Assembly: GCA_018065985.1 (NCBI GenBank)
Contig: JAGHSF010000059.1
Coordinates: 1-64,000, forward strand
Reading direction: 5' to 3'
Source of the DNA: Candidatus Cryptobacteroides choladohippi
GTDB lineage: Bacteria; Bacteroidota; Bacteroidia; Bacteroidales; UBA932
Length of the DNA: 64,000 bases
Shown piece by piece: positions 35,590 to 44,688 of this stretch. The translations under genes were made by a program, and so were the position numbers. The notes below the pieces were generated by a model, which did not search any database, had not been told where the DNA came from, and saw nothing but the letters and a program-made list of their open reading frames with translations. Numbering within the stretch: the stretch's first letter is position 1; each line of letters starts with the position of its first letter.

Positions 35590-36660
35590 CTAATGACATT
35601 TAAGCACTTGTGGCATCTCAGGACGGAGGAGGTCCTCCTTGTTGAGACCCAGATACTTCTCTGAAGGCTTGTATTCGATTCCTATCTTGTCAAGGAAAGG
35701 CTCCACTGCCACCTGGTGAACCTGAAGGCCAAGGTCCCAGGGGTTCTCTCCCAGCACCAGACCGGCAAGTTCCTCATAGGTGAACACAGGAATGCCGTAT
35801 CCGTTCTGGCCGTAGGTCTTGCCTGTCTGCTCGGCTATCACATACTGCCAGCGGTCCAGGAAATATGGGCATCCGGGGCAGTTGGTGATGATTGCGTCAG
35901 GATGGTAAGGCTCCATCGACTCGAACTTCTTGTGGGTGTTCGACACGCAGTAGCCTCTGTTGGCCTTTACGAGGTACTGGCGGAAACCGAATCCGCAGCA
36001 GTGCCGGCGCTCGGGGTAGTCGATAACCTGGCCTCCCCAGCTCTCCACCATTCCGCTGAGCACGCAGGGATATTCCGCCCCTCCCACACCCTTGTGGGGG
36101 AACATCTTGGAATAATGGCAGCCTATGTGCTCGACTATCTTCAGGGGCTCTCCCGTCTCCTTGTCCACCAGGCGGTACTGCGCGTTCTCGGCAATCTGGT
36201 TCCTGAACTTGTAGACAAGGTCGCTTGCATGAGCTATATACTTGGGAATCTTGAATTCCCGGCGGCATGCCTTCCACAGGTTCTCACGTATCCTTGCCTC
36301 CAGTTCCGGGAACTCCCTCCATGTCTCGATGGTCTCGGTGTAGTTTCCGAAGGAAGTTATGCAGGACACCACCAGATTGTCGTATCCGCACTCGGTCATG
36401 AGGGCGAACTGGCGCGCGACAATGGTCATGGCAGTCTCCTGAGGTATGGTGTCGGAATGGTAGGCTATGCCTCCGCAGGTGGTATGGTGCTCGTTGTCGC
36501 AGATGTCCTTTCCCAGGAGATCGCGGCATATCTTCAGAAAGTATTTCTCGCTTGCCGGGAAAAAACTCTGACGTATGCAGCTGCGTGCATAGTACCAGTG
36601 GTCATCGGGGATGTCCTTCTGGTAGTCCGACCATATTTTCTGTTTGCCTTGATAGATCAT
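35590..36660 (-). CDS. HdrB-like cysteine-rich (CCG-domain) protein
   Basis: 356 aa; GCHYSKMFP..RRHCCGFGFRQY...TNCPGCPYFLDRW. Confidence 0.88.
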   Translation of the reverse strand: MIYQGKQKIWSDYQKDIPDDHWYYARSCIRQSFFPASEKYFLKICRDLLGKDICDNEHHTTCGGIAYHSDTIPQETAMTIVARQFALMTECGYDNLVVSCITSFGNYTETIETWREFPELEARIRENLWKACRREFKIPKYIAHASDLVYKFRNQIAENAQYRLVDKETGEPLKIVEHIGCHYSKMFPHKGVGGAEYPCVLSGMVESWGGQVIDYPERRHCCGFGFRQYLVKANRGYCVSNTHKKFESMEPYHPDAIITNCPGCPYFLDRWQYVIAEQTGKTYGQNGYGIPVFTYEELAGLVLGENPWDLGLQVHQVAVEPFLDKIGIEYKPSEKYLGLNKEDLLRPEMPQVLKCH

Positions 36661-36662
36661 TT

Positions 36663-37400
36663 TCAGTCGTTGTTGAAGTGAATGTCGGAGCAGTGCTCGA
36701 AGGTATGCCTGCGATACTCTTCCATGCTCATACCCATCTCCTCAGCCTTCTTTCGGGAGAATTCCTCCACCAGTGCCGTTCTTTCGGTGCCTCCGCTGAC
36801 GTCGAAGATGGCCTTGAGTTCCGACATGTCCTCGGGAGCGATCTGCCTGAGGGCACCGGGACCCTTTCCCTTGTAGTTGGCTCCCATCCTTGCATAGCTT
36901 GCCTCCTTGTGCTCGAGGTGCCATTTCCATACGGGGCCCGACTCGGGGTGATCCTCGAACCTGAAGGTGTCGGGGTATACGCAGTAGCCGTATTCCAGGA
37001 TATTCCTGTTGATGGCTTCGGTAAGCGGGTAGATCTGCCTTCCCCTCTCGGACTCGGTGAAGTATCCCAGCTTGACGGAGAGGTTGCGCAGGGCCATGAT
37101 GACCTTGCCCGGGGCATTGCTTCTGGGGCATCGCGTCATGCAGGACATGCATTCCCCGCAGTACCAGATGGTCTCGCTCCGCAGCAGGGCCTCTATCTCG
37201 CTGTCATCCTTGCGCTGGACCGTATCCACGATCTTTCGCGGGTCATAGCGGTAGAACTCCGCAGCAGGGCATATGGCTGTGCAGGTTCCGCAGTTTATGC
37301 AGGCCTTCAGGCCTTCGCGGAATCTGTAATCCTTGCACAGCTCGTCATACAGTTTCGTTGTCACTATACAGGTTTCAGTTTTCTTGCCAATCTCGAGCAT
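36663..37400 (-). CDS. HdrC-like 4Fe-4S dicluster protein
   Basis: 245 aa; CINCGTCTAICPAAEFY, CGECMSCMTRCPRSNAP. Confidence 0.9.
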   Translation of the reverse strand: MLEIGKKTETCIVTTKLYDELCKDYRFREGLKACINCGTCTAICPAAEFYRYDPRKIVDTVQRKDDSEIEALLRSETIWYCGECMSCMTRCPRSNAPGKVIMALRNLSVKLGYFTESERGRQIYPLTEAINRNILEYGYCVYPDTFRFEDHPESGPVWKWHLEHKEASYARMGANYKGKGPGALRQIAPEDMSELKAIFDVSGGTERTALVEEFSRKKAEEMGMSMEEYRRHTFEHCSDIHFNND

Positions 37401-38140
37401 AGTCCCGGGAAGAAGCGCTTGATGTACACCATCAGCAGTTCCTTGCGCCCGACCAGGACTTCTCTTTTTCCCTTGCTTATCGCACGGGTGATCCTGCGTG
37501 CCGCCGTCTTCACGTCAAGTCCGCCGGCCTGGCCGGGGTCCATCTTTCCGTAGCGGGCGCCGCCCTCCACCAGTGCGTTCATTGAAATGTTCGTCTGTAC
37601 CCTCCCGGGGCACACCATGGTGACATCTATCTCCCTGTGCTCGGCCGCCAGAGTCTCGAAGAATCCGTACAGTGCAAACTTCGACGAGCTGTATCCGCAT
37701 CTGAGAGGAAAGCCGAAGCGGCCAGCTATGGAGCTTGTCACGGCAATCTTCCCGCCGCCCTGCGAGAGCATCAGGGGAAGAATGGCCTTGCTTATCGCTA
37801 CAGGGGCGAAGAAGTTGATTTCCATGATTTTGCGTATGGTCTCCATGGAGGTGTCCTCGATGCGTGTGCGCTGGCTTACCCCGGCGTTGCAGAACAGTAT
37901 GTCAAGCCCGGAGAAGGCCTCCCATGCCTGCTGGCAGAGAGCGTCGATCCCGGATGCATCCTGAAGGTCGAACGGCAGGACCACCGCGCCCCCGGCTCCG
38001 ATACGCATGCAGCCGTCGGCCACTCTCTGAAGCCTGTCGGCGGAGCTGGCCGTGAGCACGAGGCAGGCGCCCTGCGCGGCGTACTCGTACGCGCAGGCTT
38101 CCCCTATCCCCGAAGATGCCCCTGTGATCCAGACTTTCAT
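37364..38140 (-). CDS. Short-chain dehydrogenase/reductase (candidate keto-sulfonolipid reductase)
   Basis: 258 aa; WITGASSGIGEACAYEYA, FCNAGVS, YSSSKFAL; role inferred from neighbours. Confidence 0.9.
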   Translation of the reverse strand: MKVWITGASSGIGEACAYEYAAQGACLVLTASSADRLQRVADGCMRIGAGGAVVLPFDLQDASGIDALCQQAWEAFSGLDILFCNAGVSQRTRIEDTSMETIRKIMEINFFAPVAISKAILPLMLSQGGGKIAVTSSIAGRFGFPLRCGYSSSKFALYGFFETLAAEHREIDVTMVCPGRVQTNISMNALVEGGARYGKMDPGQAGGLDVKTAARRITRAISKGKREVLVGRKELLMVYIKRFFPGLCSRLARKLKPV

Positions 38141-39351
38141 GCCAGTACTGCTTTTCTGAATCCGGTGTTACGCTCCGACCCTTCGCCCATGTTGACGGAA
38201 ACCACGTCTCCGTTGTGGATGAGGCCTTCCTCGAGAGCCTTGAGGAATCCGGCGATGCAGACCATTGCTGCCGGTCCGGGGATAACTCCCGTGTTTTCGT
38301 GAATCCATCTTGCCAGTTCCACGAGGCTGTCTTCCTTCACTCTCACGAAGGATCCGCCGCTCTTGTGAACGATGGGAGCCACGATGGGGAACATTCCGGG
38401 CGTGCCGGTCGAGAGAATGGAGATCGAGGTGCGTGGTGTGACGCTTGGGAAGTCCTTCTCCCAGCCTTCGGGGAAGCCTTCGCTCCTGGCTTTCTCCCAG
38501 CCGAGGACCATGGGGTCGCAGGTATCCTGCTGCGCAAGTATCATCCTCGGCAGCCTGACGTCCATACCCTGGGCATTCAGCTCGCGCACGCCTTTGTCAA
38601 GCGCTATGGGGGCTGTTCCGCCGCTCACGGCCTGCACATAGACATCCGGCATCCTGCCTATCTGGCGGAGGTACTCGAACACGAGTGTTCTCTTGGATTC
38701 CACGCGTATGGGGTCGATGTTGCCTGCGGTCATCAGGGTTCCGGTCTGCATGCTGAATGCGGCGGCCTCCTTCTTGGCATCGGCGTAGTTGCCTTGCGAG
38801 ATGCGCAGGTCCTGCCTGTGCGACATGATGGTCAGGGCGGTGTCCGGGGAGACGTCGCAGGGCACGAAGATGGTGAATTTCACATCAGCCTCGGCACAAT
38901 AGCGGCTGAAGGCTGTGGCGGTGTTTCCTGTCGATGCGGCGCAGAAGTGCTTCACGCCCCATTCCTTGAAGAGGGATGCACCCAGTGCCGCAGCGGGGTC
39001 CTTGAAGGTGCCGGTGCCGCCCGAGAGGTCGGAACGTGACACAAGCGGAGTGCAGTCTATGCCGTACTTCTGCTTTGCGTAGTCCTTGAGGCACTTCCAT
39101 TCCTCGAAGGGAACGGCGCCCTCGCCGAGGGTGACGATGTTCTCGCGATGCTCCAGAGGAAGAAAGTCGAACCAGTGGAAGAGGTTCTCGGCCTTCCGGC
39201 TGCAGAGTTCGGGCAGTTTCGCGTAGTCGGCAAAGTATCTTGCCTCCGCCCTCTGGCAGCCGCATGTGCATTTCTGCCCTTCGGCGAACCACTGGCCAAA
39301 GCTCTCTATCTCCCGCCCGCAGGATGTACAGTAAAGGTGATATTTCGCCAT
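38137..39351 (-). CDS. PLP enzyme, threonine synthase-like (candidate cysteate synthase)
   Basis: 404 aa; N-terminal zinc-ribbon (YCTSCGRE..CTCGCQ), SGGTGTFKDPAAALG, STGNTATAFSRYCAEA; cysteate synthase role from context. Confidence 0.85.
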   Translation of the reverse strand: MAKYHLYCTSCGREIESFGQWFAEGQKCTCGCQRAEARYFADYAKLPELCSRKAENLFHWFDFLPLEHRENIVTLGEGAVPFEEWKCLKDYAKQKYGIDCTPLVSRSDLSGGTGTFKDPAAALGASLFKEWGVKHFCAASTGNTATAFSRYCAEADVKFTIFVPCDVSPDTALTIMSHRQDLRISQGNYADAKKEAAAFSMQTGTLMTAGNIDPIRVESKRTLVFEYLRQIGRMPDVYVQAVSGGTAPIALDKGVRELNAQGMDVRLPRMILAQQDTCDPMVLGWEKARSEGFPEGWEKDFPSVTPRTSISILSTGTPGMFPIVAPIVHKSGGSFVRVKEDSLVELARWIHENTGVIPGPAAMVCIAGFLKALEEGLIHNGDVVSVNMGEGSERNTGFRKAVLA

Positions 39352-39354
39352 GTA

Positions 39355-40620
39355 CTAGTGGATTAGGGCCATGTCTGGCATTTCGTGGTCGTATTCGCCG
39401 CGCTCGAGCCTCTCCTTGATGTCCTTGAATGCGGCCAGTGTACGGTCCACATCCTCGATGGAGTGCGCTGCGGTGGGGATTATGCGGAAGATGAGCATTC
39501 CCGGGGGAATGACGGGGTAAGTCACGATAGAGCAGAAGATGCCGTAGTTCTCTCTGAGGTCCACAGCGATGTTGGAGGCCTGGTTCACACCGCAGTAGAG
39601 GTGTACCGGGGTCACGCATGCCTCTGCGGGTCCGATTTCGTATCCGAGTTCGCGGAAGCCTTCCTGCAGTCTGCGGGTCACCTTCCAGAGCTGGGCTCTG
39701 AGCTGGTCTCCCTCGGCGCTGCGTATGATCTCGAGACGCTTCAGACAGCCCTCGACTATGGGCATGGGAAGGCTCTTTGCGTACATCTGCGAGCGCATGT
39801 TGTATCGCAGGTAGTTGATGATGTCCTTGTCTGAAGCCACGAATCCGCCAATGGTTGCCATCGACTTGGCATAGGCGCCGATGTAGAGGTCGATGCCGTC
39901 CATCACGCCGAAGTGTTCGGAGGTGCCGCGGCCGTTCGGACCCATTACGCCGAAGCCGTGGGCATCGTCGATGAGTATGCGGAAACTGTATTTCTTCTTC
40001 AGTGCAACTATCTGGTCGAGTATGCCGAGTGCGCCTGTCATGCCGAACACACCCTCGGTGATGAGGAGCACGCCGCCGCCGTTGGCGTCAGCCTCCTCAG
40101 TGGCCTTCTTGAGCTTCTGCTCGCAGGATGCAATGTCGTTGTGCTTGAATTTGTACACGCTTCCCATATGCATGCGCACGCCGTCGATGAGGCAGGCATG
40201 TGCTTCGGAGTCGATCACGACCACATCGTGGCGGCTCAGAAGGGAATCTATGGTGGAGACTATGCCCTGATATCCGAAGTTGAATTCGAAGGCGGCCTCC
40301 TTGCACTCGAACTCGGCAAGCTCGCGCTCGAGCCTCTCGTGCAGTTCGGTCTGGCCTGTCATCATGCGGCTTCCCATAGGGTATGCCATACCCCAGCGTT
40401 CAGCTGCCTGAGCGTCTATCTTTCTGATTTCAGGGTGATTGGCGAGTCCGAGGTAGTTGTTCAGACTCCAGCAGAGCACTTCCTTTCCGTTGAAGCGCAT
40501 GTGGGGGCCAAGCTCTCCCTCAAGTTTAGGGAAAGCGAAATAGCCGTCAGCCCTGTCTCTGTACTGTCCTATCGGTCCTCCCGAGGACTTTCTGATCTTG
40601 TCAAAAATGTCTACTTGCAT
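39355..40620 (-). CDS. Alpha-oxoamine synthase (serine palmitoyltransferase / cysteate acyltransferase type)
   Basis: 421 aa; NNYLGLANHPEI, DDAHGFGVMGPNGRG, GAYAKSMATIGGFVA. Confidence 0.92.
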   Translation of the reverse strand: MQVDIFDKIRKSSGGPIGQYRDRADGYFAFPKLEGELGPHMRFNGKEVLCWSLNNYLGLANHPEIRKIDAQAAERWGMAYPMGSRMMTGQTELHERLERELAEFECKEAAFEFNFGYQGIVSTIDSLLSRHDVVVIDSEAHACLIDGVRMHMGSVYKFKHNDIASCEQKLKKATEEADANGGGVLLITEGVFGMTGALGILDQIVALKKKYSFRILIDDAHGFGVMGPNGRGTSEHFGVMDGIDLYIGAYAKSMATIGGFVASDKDIINYLRYNMRSQMYAKSLPMPIVEGCLKRLEIIRSAEGDQLRAQLWKVTRRLQEGFRELGYEIGPAEACVTPVHLYCGVNQASNIAVDLRENYGIFCSIVTYPVIPPGMLIFRIIPTAAHSIEDVDRTLAAFKDIKERLERGEYDHEMPDMALIH

Positions 40621-40622
40621 AT

Positions 40623-41696
40623 TTATCTGATTTTTTCTTTTGATACTAGTCCCATCATCCTGAAGAGGAATTTTGGAAGCCTCTTTCTCGGGTCGCGTTT
40701 TTTCATGTCAATGTACCAGCCCAGTTTCTTGGCCACCGGAATGCTGTGGGTCTCGACGAACTCGATGAGGGTGCCGTCGGGATCCTCTATGTAGGTGAAG
40801 TGGCCTGAGGCGTCGCCCATGTCGAAGACTTTGCCTCCCGGGCAGCTGTCGACGGTGAACGGATGACCTTTGCTCTCGCAGAACATTCCCAGTTCCTTCA
40901 TTCCCGTCACATCGAAGCAGATCTGGATGAAGCCGGGGTCACCCCAGAAGCGTCCCTCGTATATCTTGCGGGGGTTACGGTCCAGCGCCTGCACCAGTTC
41001 GATCGTGTTCTGCCCGAACAGACCGCAGAATGCCCCCTGGCGCTCCTTTGCTGTTCCGAGCAGCACGCGGCGGTACCTCTGGTAACCGTACGGGAACGGT
41101 CCCAGGTCATCGAAGGTGCCTGTCGTGTCGTAAATGACTTTGTCGAATCCGAGCACCTCGGAGTAGAACTTCACCGATCTGTCGATGTCGGTGACGCCGA
41201 CGACTGCACCTGTGATTCCGCCGGTGAGGCGGTTCTGCTCGATGAAGACACTCCTGTCCTCGACTATCTGGAAGAAGTTGCCGTACAGGTCCCTGACGAT
41301 GAAGGTGCGTGTTCCGTCGGGAAGAGACGACACTTTGCCGCAGTCTGTCCATTTCCGGGTTATCTCGTTGTGGAACGCTTCCACGTCGCGGCATTTCACC
41401 TTTGCGGCAAAGATGCCGAGGTCGCCTGCGGCAGGCTCAAAGGGGCAGGGTACGGGCTTGCGCTCCGAGTATTGCCATATCTCAAAGCCGCCGCCTCCCT
41501 GCAGGCTGATGGCTATGCATGCGTGTCTTTTCTGCGGGACACCACCGGTGTAGGGAAGCATACGCTCGGCTACCGTGTCGTCCTCGAGAATCTTGACGTC
41601 GATGCCGAACATCTCGATGAACCAGTTCCAGGACTTGCGGAAGTCCATGGTTCCCACACCCACCTGCTGTATGCCTGAAATGAAGAAATCGTTCAT
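40623..41696 (-). CDS. VOC-superfamily protein (HPPD/glyoxalase-like, four-module)
   Basis: 357 aa; VGVTDIDRSVKFYSEVLGFDKV, DPDGTLIEFVET; tandem bicupin-like architecture. Confidence 0.82.
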   Translation of the reverse strand: MNDFFISGIQQVGVGTMDFRKSWNWFIEMFGIDVKILEDDTVAERMLPYTGGVPQKRHACIAISLQGGGGFEIWQYSERKPVPCPFEPAAGDLGIFAAKVKCRDVEAFHNEITRKWTDCGKVSSLPDGTRTFIVRDLYGNFFQIVEDRSVFIEQNRLTGGITGAVVGVTDIDRSVKFYSEVLGFDKVIYDTTGTFDDLGPFPYGYQRYRRVLLGTAKERQGAFCGLFGQNTIELVQALDRNPRKIYEGRFWGDPGFIQICFDVTGMKELGMFCESKGHPFTVDSCPGGKVFDMGDASGHFTYIEDPDGTLIEFVETHSIPVAKKLGWYIDMKKRDPRKRLPKFLFRMMGLVSKEKIR

Positions 41697-41698
41697 TT

Positions 41699-41750
41699 TA
41701 GTAAAAGCATTTACTATTTATATCTGCAAATATAGTAAACGGTTTTACTA
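41699..41750 (-). promoter_or_regulatory. Two palindromic operator candidates TAGTAAA-N4-TTTACTA
   Basis: Exact arms at 41699-41705/41710-41716 and 41733-41739/41744-41750, 34 bp centre to centre. Confidence 0.75.
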
Positions 41751-41758
41751 ACGCCAAA
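41727..41758 (-). promoter_or_regulatory. Bacteroidota promoter for the VOC-to-Hdr operon
   Basis: Minus strand TTTG (41758-41755), 20-nt spacer, TATATTTG (41734-41727). Confidence 0.75.
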
Positions 41759-41873
41759 CTTTTTACAACAATTGGAAATCCGCCCGTTCCGTTCCGGTCA
41801 TGGCGACAAACACACAGGAGGCGACTGTTATGTTATTATTGGTCGCTTTCTTCGTAGATGGATGCGAATTCAC

Positions 41874-42293
41874 GGCGAGAGGCCTCTCGCCCCTGCCTCA
41901 ATCACGCCTGGCTGACTCCAGCCGCGGATTTCGGCACCCGCTTCCGTGCCGCGGGTGTCACGTCCGTCGGTGGCGACAGCCTTTGCCCGTTCCGCATCCA
42001 TAGCAGGGATTATTATCTTTATATTTGATTCATAACCATTTATTATCGGTTGCCGCAGATGCTGGCGGCTGTCTCCTCCGGAGGTCCGGCGGGCTAAAGC
42101 CCTTCTGCTCGGGCCGCGAGCATCAAAATGCTCGCAGTAAACACCCTCACGACCTTACGCTACGCTCCATCCCGTCTCTCGCTACGCTCGATCCACCCAT
42201 TCATGTGGCCATGGCGGCCACAGGCCATAAATCAAGCGAAAATATGCCCTCAGAAGCGTCTTTCTCCACGAATCGTGTCTTTATGTGGAGAAA
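41874..42293. repeat. Inverted-repeat-rich non-coding region
   Basis: GGCGAGAGG/CCTCTCGCC (41874-41891), GCGAGCAT-CAAA-ATGCTCGC (42116-42135), TGTGGCC-ATGGC-GGCCACA (42204-42222), TTTCTCCAC..GTGGAGAAA (42261-42293). Confidence 0.75.
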
Positions 42294-42501
42294 AGCATAT
42301 TATTCTTCGAAAAATCCTTATCGCAGGCAATATTGTGGAAGAAACGCCGTCCGCGGCCATGAACAGCGCCATTTTATGGAGGGAATGCCTGTACCAAGCC
42401 CCTCAAAAGAAGGTGACTCCTACCTTCGCTCACAACATCTATAGTCGCTTGCAAAGGTAAGAGATACCTTCCGTTCGATTATGGTTTTCTGTGACTGTTA
42501 A

Positions 42502-44685
42502 CTACCTGGCGTCTATCTCGAAGACGTTGCTTGAGAGATGTGAGTTTCTGAGGAGGTCAAGGCCTACGTTCATGAGGAAGTCTCCTGAGAAGGACCTGCC
42601 TTCAAAGTCGAATTCCGGCTCCTGTCCTTCGGGAACATTGGTCTCCCTGACAGAGTACATTCTGTCTGGATCGAGGCCCTGGAACCTGAGTTTGCAAGCT
42701 GTTTCGGAATAGCGGGGGAAGATGTTGTATACGAACAGAACACTCCTTGACTTGTCCTCGGTCACGTATTCTACAGACATGTGGTCTGATTCATAAGGAG
42801 ATACAAGGCGGTACATGTCGCCTTCAAGGATGACAGGCTTCAGCCTGTTCCAGTTCCTTATGGCCATCTGGCAGTATGCGAGTTCCTCTCCGCTCAGATC
42901 CTGAAGGCCAATGTCGAAGCCAAGCTTGCACATGGAGGCAACGTCCACGCGGAACTTCACGCTGGCATCGCTGTTCCATGAGGTCACATGGGCGCACATG
43001 GCCTTTGCCGGGAAGAACTGGGAGAATCCCCACTGGATGTAGCAGCGCTCCACAGGGTCGGTGTTGTCTGACAGCCAGAATTCGGTGAAGTGCCTCAGGG
43101 ACTCGTAGTCGCACCTTGCGCCACCGCCTGAGCAGAGCATCATGTGCAGTTCGGGATAGCTTTCGCTCACCCTCTCCATCACCTTGTACAGGCCTCTCAC
43201 ATGGTCTATGTACATCTGCTGCTGCTCTGATTTCTGATAGGGGGAGAACTTGTTGGTAATGGGAGAGTTGCAGTCCCACTTGAAGAACTCGATGTCAGGG
43301 TTCTCCTTCATGAGGCCGTCAACTATGCCGAAAACGTAGTCCTGTACCTTGGGGTTGGCAAGGTCGAGAACCAGCTGGTTCCTGAAAAGGTAGGTGTCGC
43401 GATCGGGCTGCTCCAGCGCCCAGTCCGGATGCTGACGGTAGAGCTTCGACTGGGGGTTGACCATCTCAGGCTCTATCCAGATGCCGAACTTTACTCCGGC
43501 ATCCTTTGCTGCGTCCACGAGTGCCGGTACGCCTCCGGGAATCTTTGCATGGTTGACTTCCCAGTCGCCAAGACCGGCGTTGTCGCTCTCGCGGGCGTCC
43601 TTGCCGTTGCCGAACCAGCCGTCGTCGAGGAGGAAGAGGTCGACCCCAAGGTTGGCGCCCTCCTTCATGATGCCTGCGAGTTTGGCCTGGTCGAAGTCAA
43701 AGAAGGTGTTCTCCCAGTTGTTGAGCAGCGAGAAGCGGTCGCCCCTGCCGTCCTTGAGCTGGTAGTTCCTTGCCCAGCGCTGGAAGTTGCGGCTTCCCTG
43801 GCCGAGGCCCTGCTGGCTGAGCGTGAAGAAGAAGTCAGGGGTGCGGAACACCTCGCCCGGCTTGAGCCTGTACTCTGACTCGAAGGGATTGATTCCCGAG
43901 ATCACGCGCAGTATGCCGTGGTGGTCGACTTCGAAAGTGAATAGGAAGTTGCCGTTCCATCCCAGATTGCCCATGAGCACCTCGCCGCGGTCCTCCTGCG
44001 CGGGCCCGTCGAATCCTATTTCGAAGAAAGGCTGGATGAATTCTGCGGAGCGTGAGCCCTGCCTGCTCTCAAGCTGCTTCTTGCCGCCCTTGAGCTCCTC
44101 CGTGAACTGCTGGACCTCGCGTGCCCAGTCGCTGACATATTCGTTCAGGAAATAGCTCGGACGCTTGAAATACAGCAGGTTGGAGGAGAACCTGGTAAGT
44201 GTGACAGGCTTTTTCTCATTGTGGCTTATCTCGCTCCAGCACTTGATTATGTTCTCCTTTTCGAATGCCACATAGTGAAGCGTCACGTTCACTGGATACT
44301 TGTCGTCGGCAAGGCGGATTATCGTTTCAGTGCCGCCTTCCACAGCCTTCTGCTCGTGTCCCTTGTAGTAGAGATAGCTGCTGCGGTTGCCGTCGTTGTG
44401 GACCATTCCGAAGGCTGTCTCATAGTACTCCTCGCTGCCGGTGGTGGCGTATGCCTCGCCGCCGCGCACGACGTTGAGGCCGTCTCCTGCCGCGAACTCA
44501 TCCCAACTTAGATGATCGATGTCGGCGGAGTTCCTGAGGCTCTTTCCAAGATAGGCCTGGTAGAGGCGCCCCTTGTTTGCAACCTTGAATACAAGGTCGG
44601 TCTCGCAGGTGGATATGCGTATGGTCTGGGCGCTCAGTGCGCAGCAGATCAGAAGAAGGGCCGAGATGGAAGCCGGTCTTTTCAT
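42502..44685 (-). CDS. GH36 alpha-galactosidase
   Basis: 727 aa; DLFLLDDGWFGNGKDAR, FGIWIEPEMVNPQSKLYRQHPDW, FFKWDCN. Confidence 0.95.
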   Translation of the reverse strand: MKRPASISALLLICCALSAQTIRISTCETDLVFKVANKGRLYQAYLGKSLRNSADIDHLSWDEFAAGDGLNVVRGGEAYATTGSEEYYETAFGMVHNDGNRSSYLYYKGHEQKAVEGGTETIIRLADDKYPVNVTLHYVAFEKENIIKCWSEISHNEKKPVTLTRFSSNLLYFKRPSYFLNEYVSDWAREVQQFTEELKGGKKQLESRQGSRSAEFIQPFFEIGFDGPAQEDRGEVLMGNLGWNGNFLFTFEVDHHGILRVISGINPFESEYRLKPGEVFRTPDFFFTLSQQGLGQGSRNFQRWARNYQLKDGRGDRFSLLNNWENTFFDFDQAKLAGIMKEGANLGVDLFLLDDGWFGNGKDARESDNAGLGDWEVNHAKIPGGVPALVDAAKDAGVKFGIWIEPEMVNPQSKLYRQHPDWALEQPDRDTYLFRNQLVLDLANPKVQDYVFGIVDGLMKENPDIEFFKWDCNSPITNKFSPYQKSEQQQMYIDHVRGLYKVMERVSESYPELHMMLCSGGGARCDYESLRHFTEFWLSDNTDPVERCYIQWGFSQFFPAKAMCAHVTSWNSDASVKFRVDVASMCKLGFDIGLQDLSGEELAYCQMAIRNWNRLKPVILEGDMYRLVSPYESDHMSVEYVTEDKSRSVLFVYNIFPRYSETACKLRFQGLDPDRMYSVRETNVPEGQEPEFDFEGRSFSGDFLMNVGLDLLRNSHLSSNVFEIDAR

Positions 44686-44688
44686 ATC

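Noticed and set aside
42025-42444. 139-aa plus ORF in the palindrome-rich region
   Set aside because: No family-like sequence, no promoter or plausible start context, overlaps strong hairpins.
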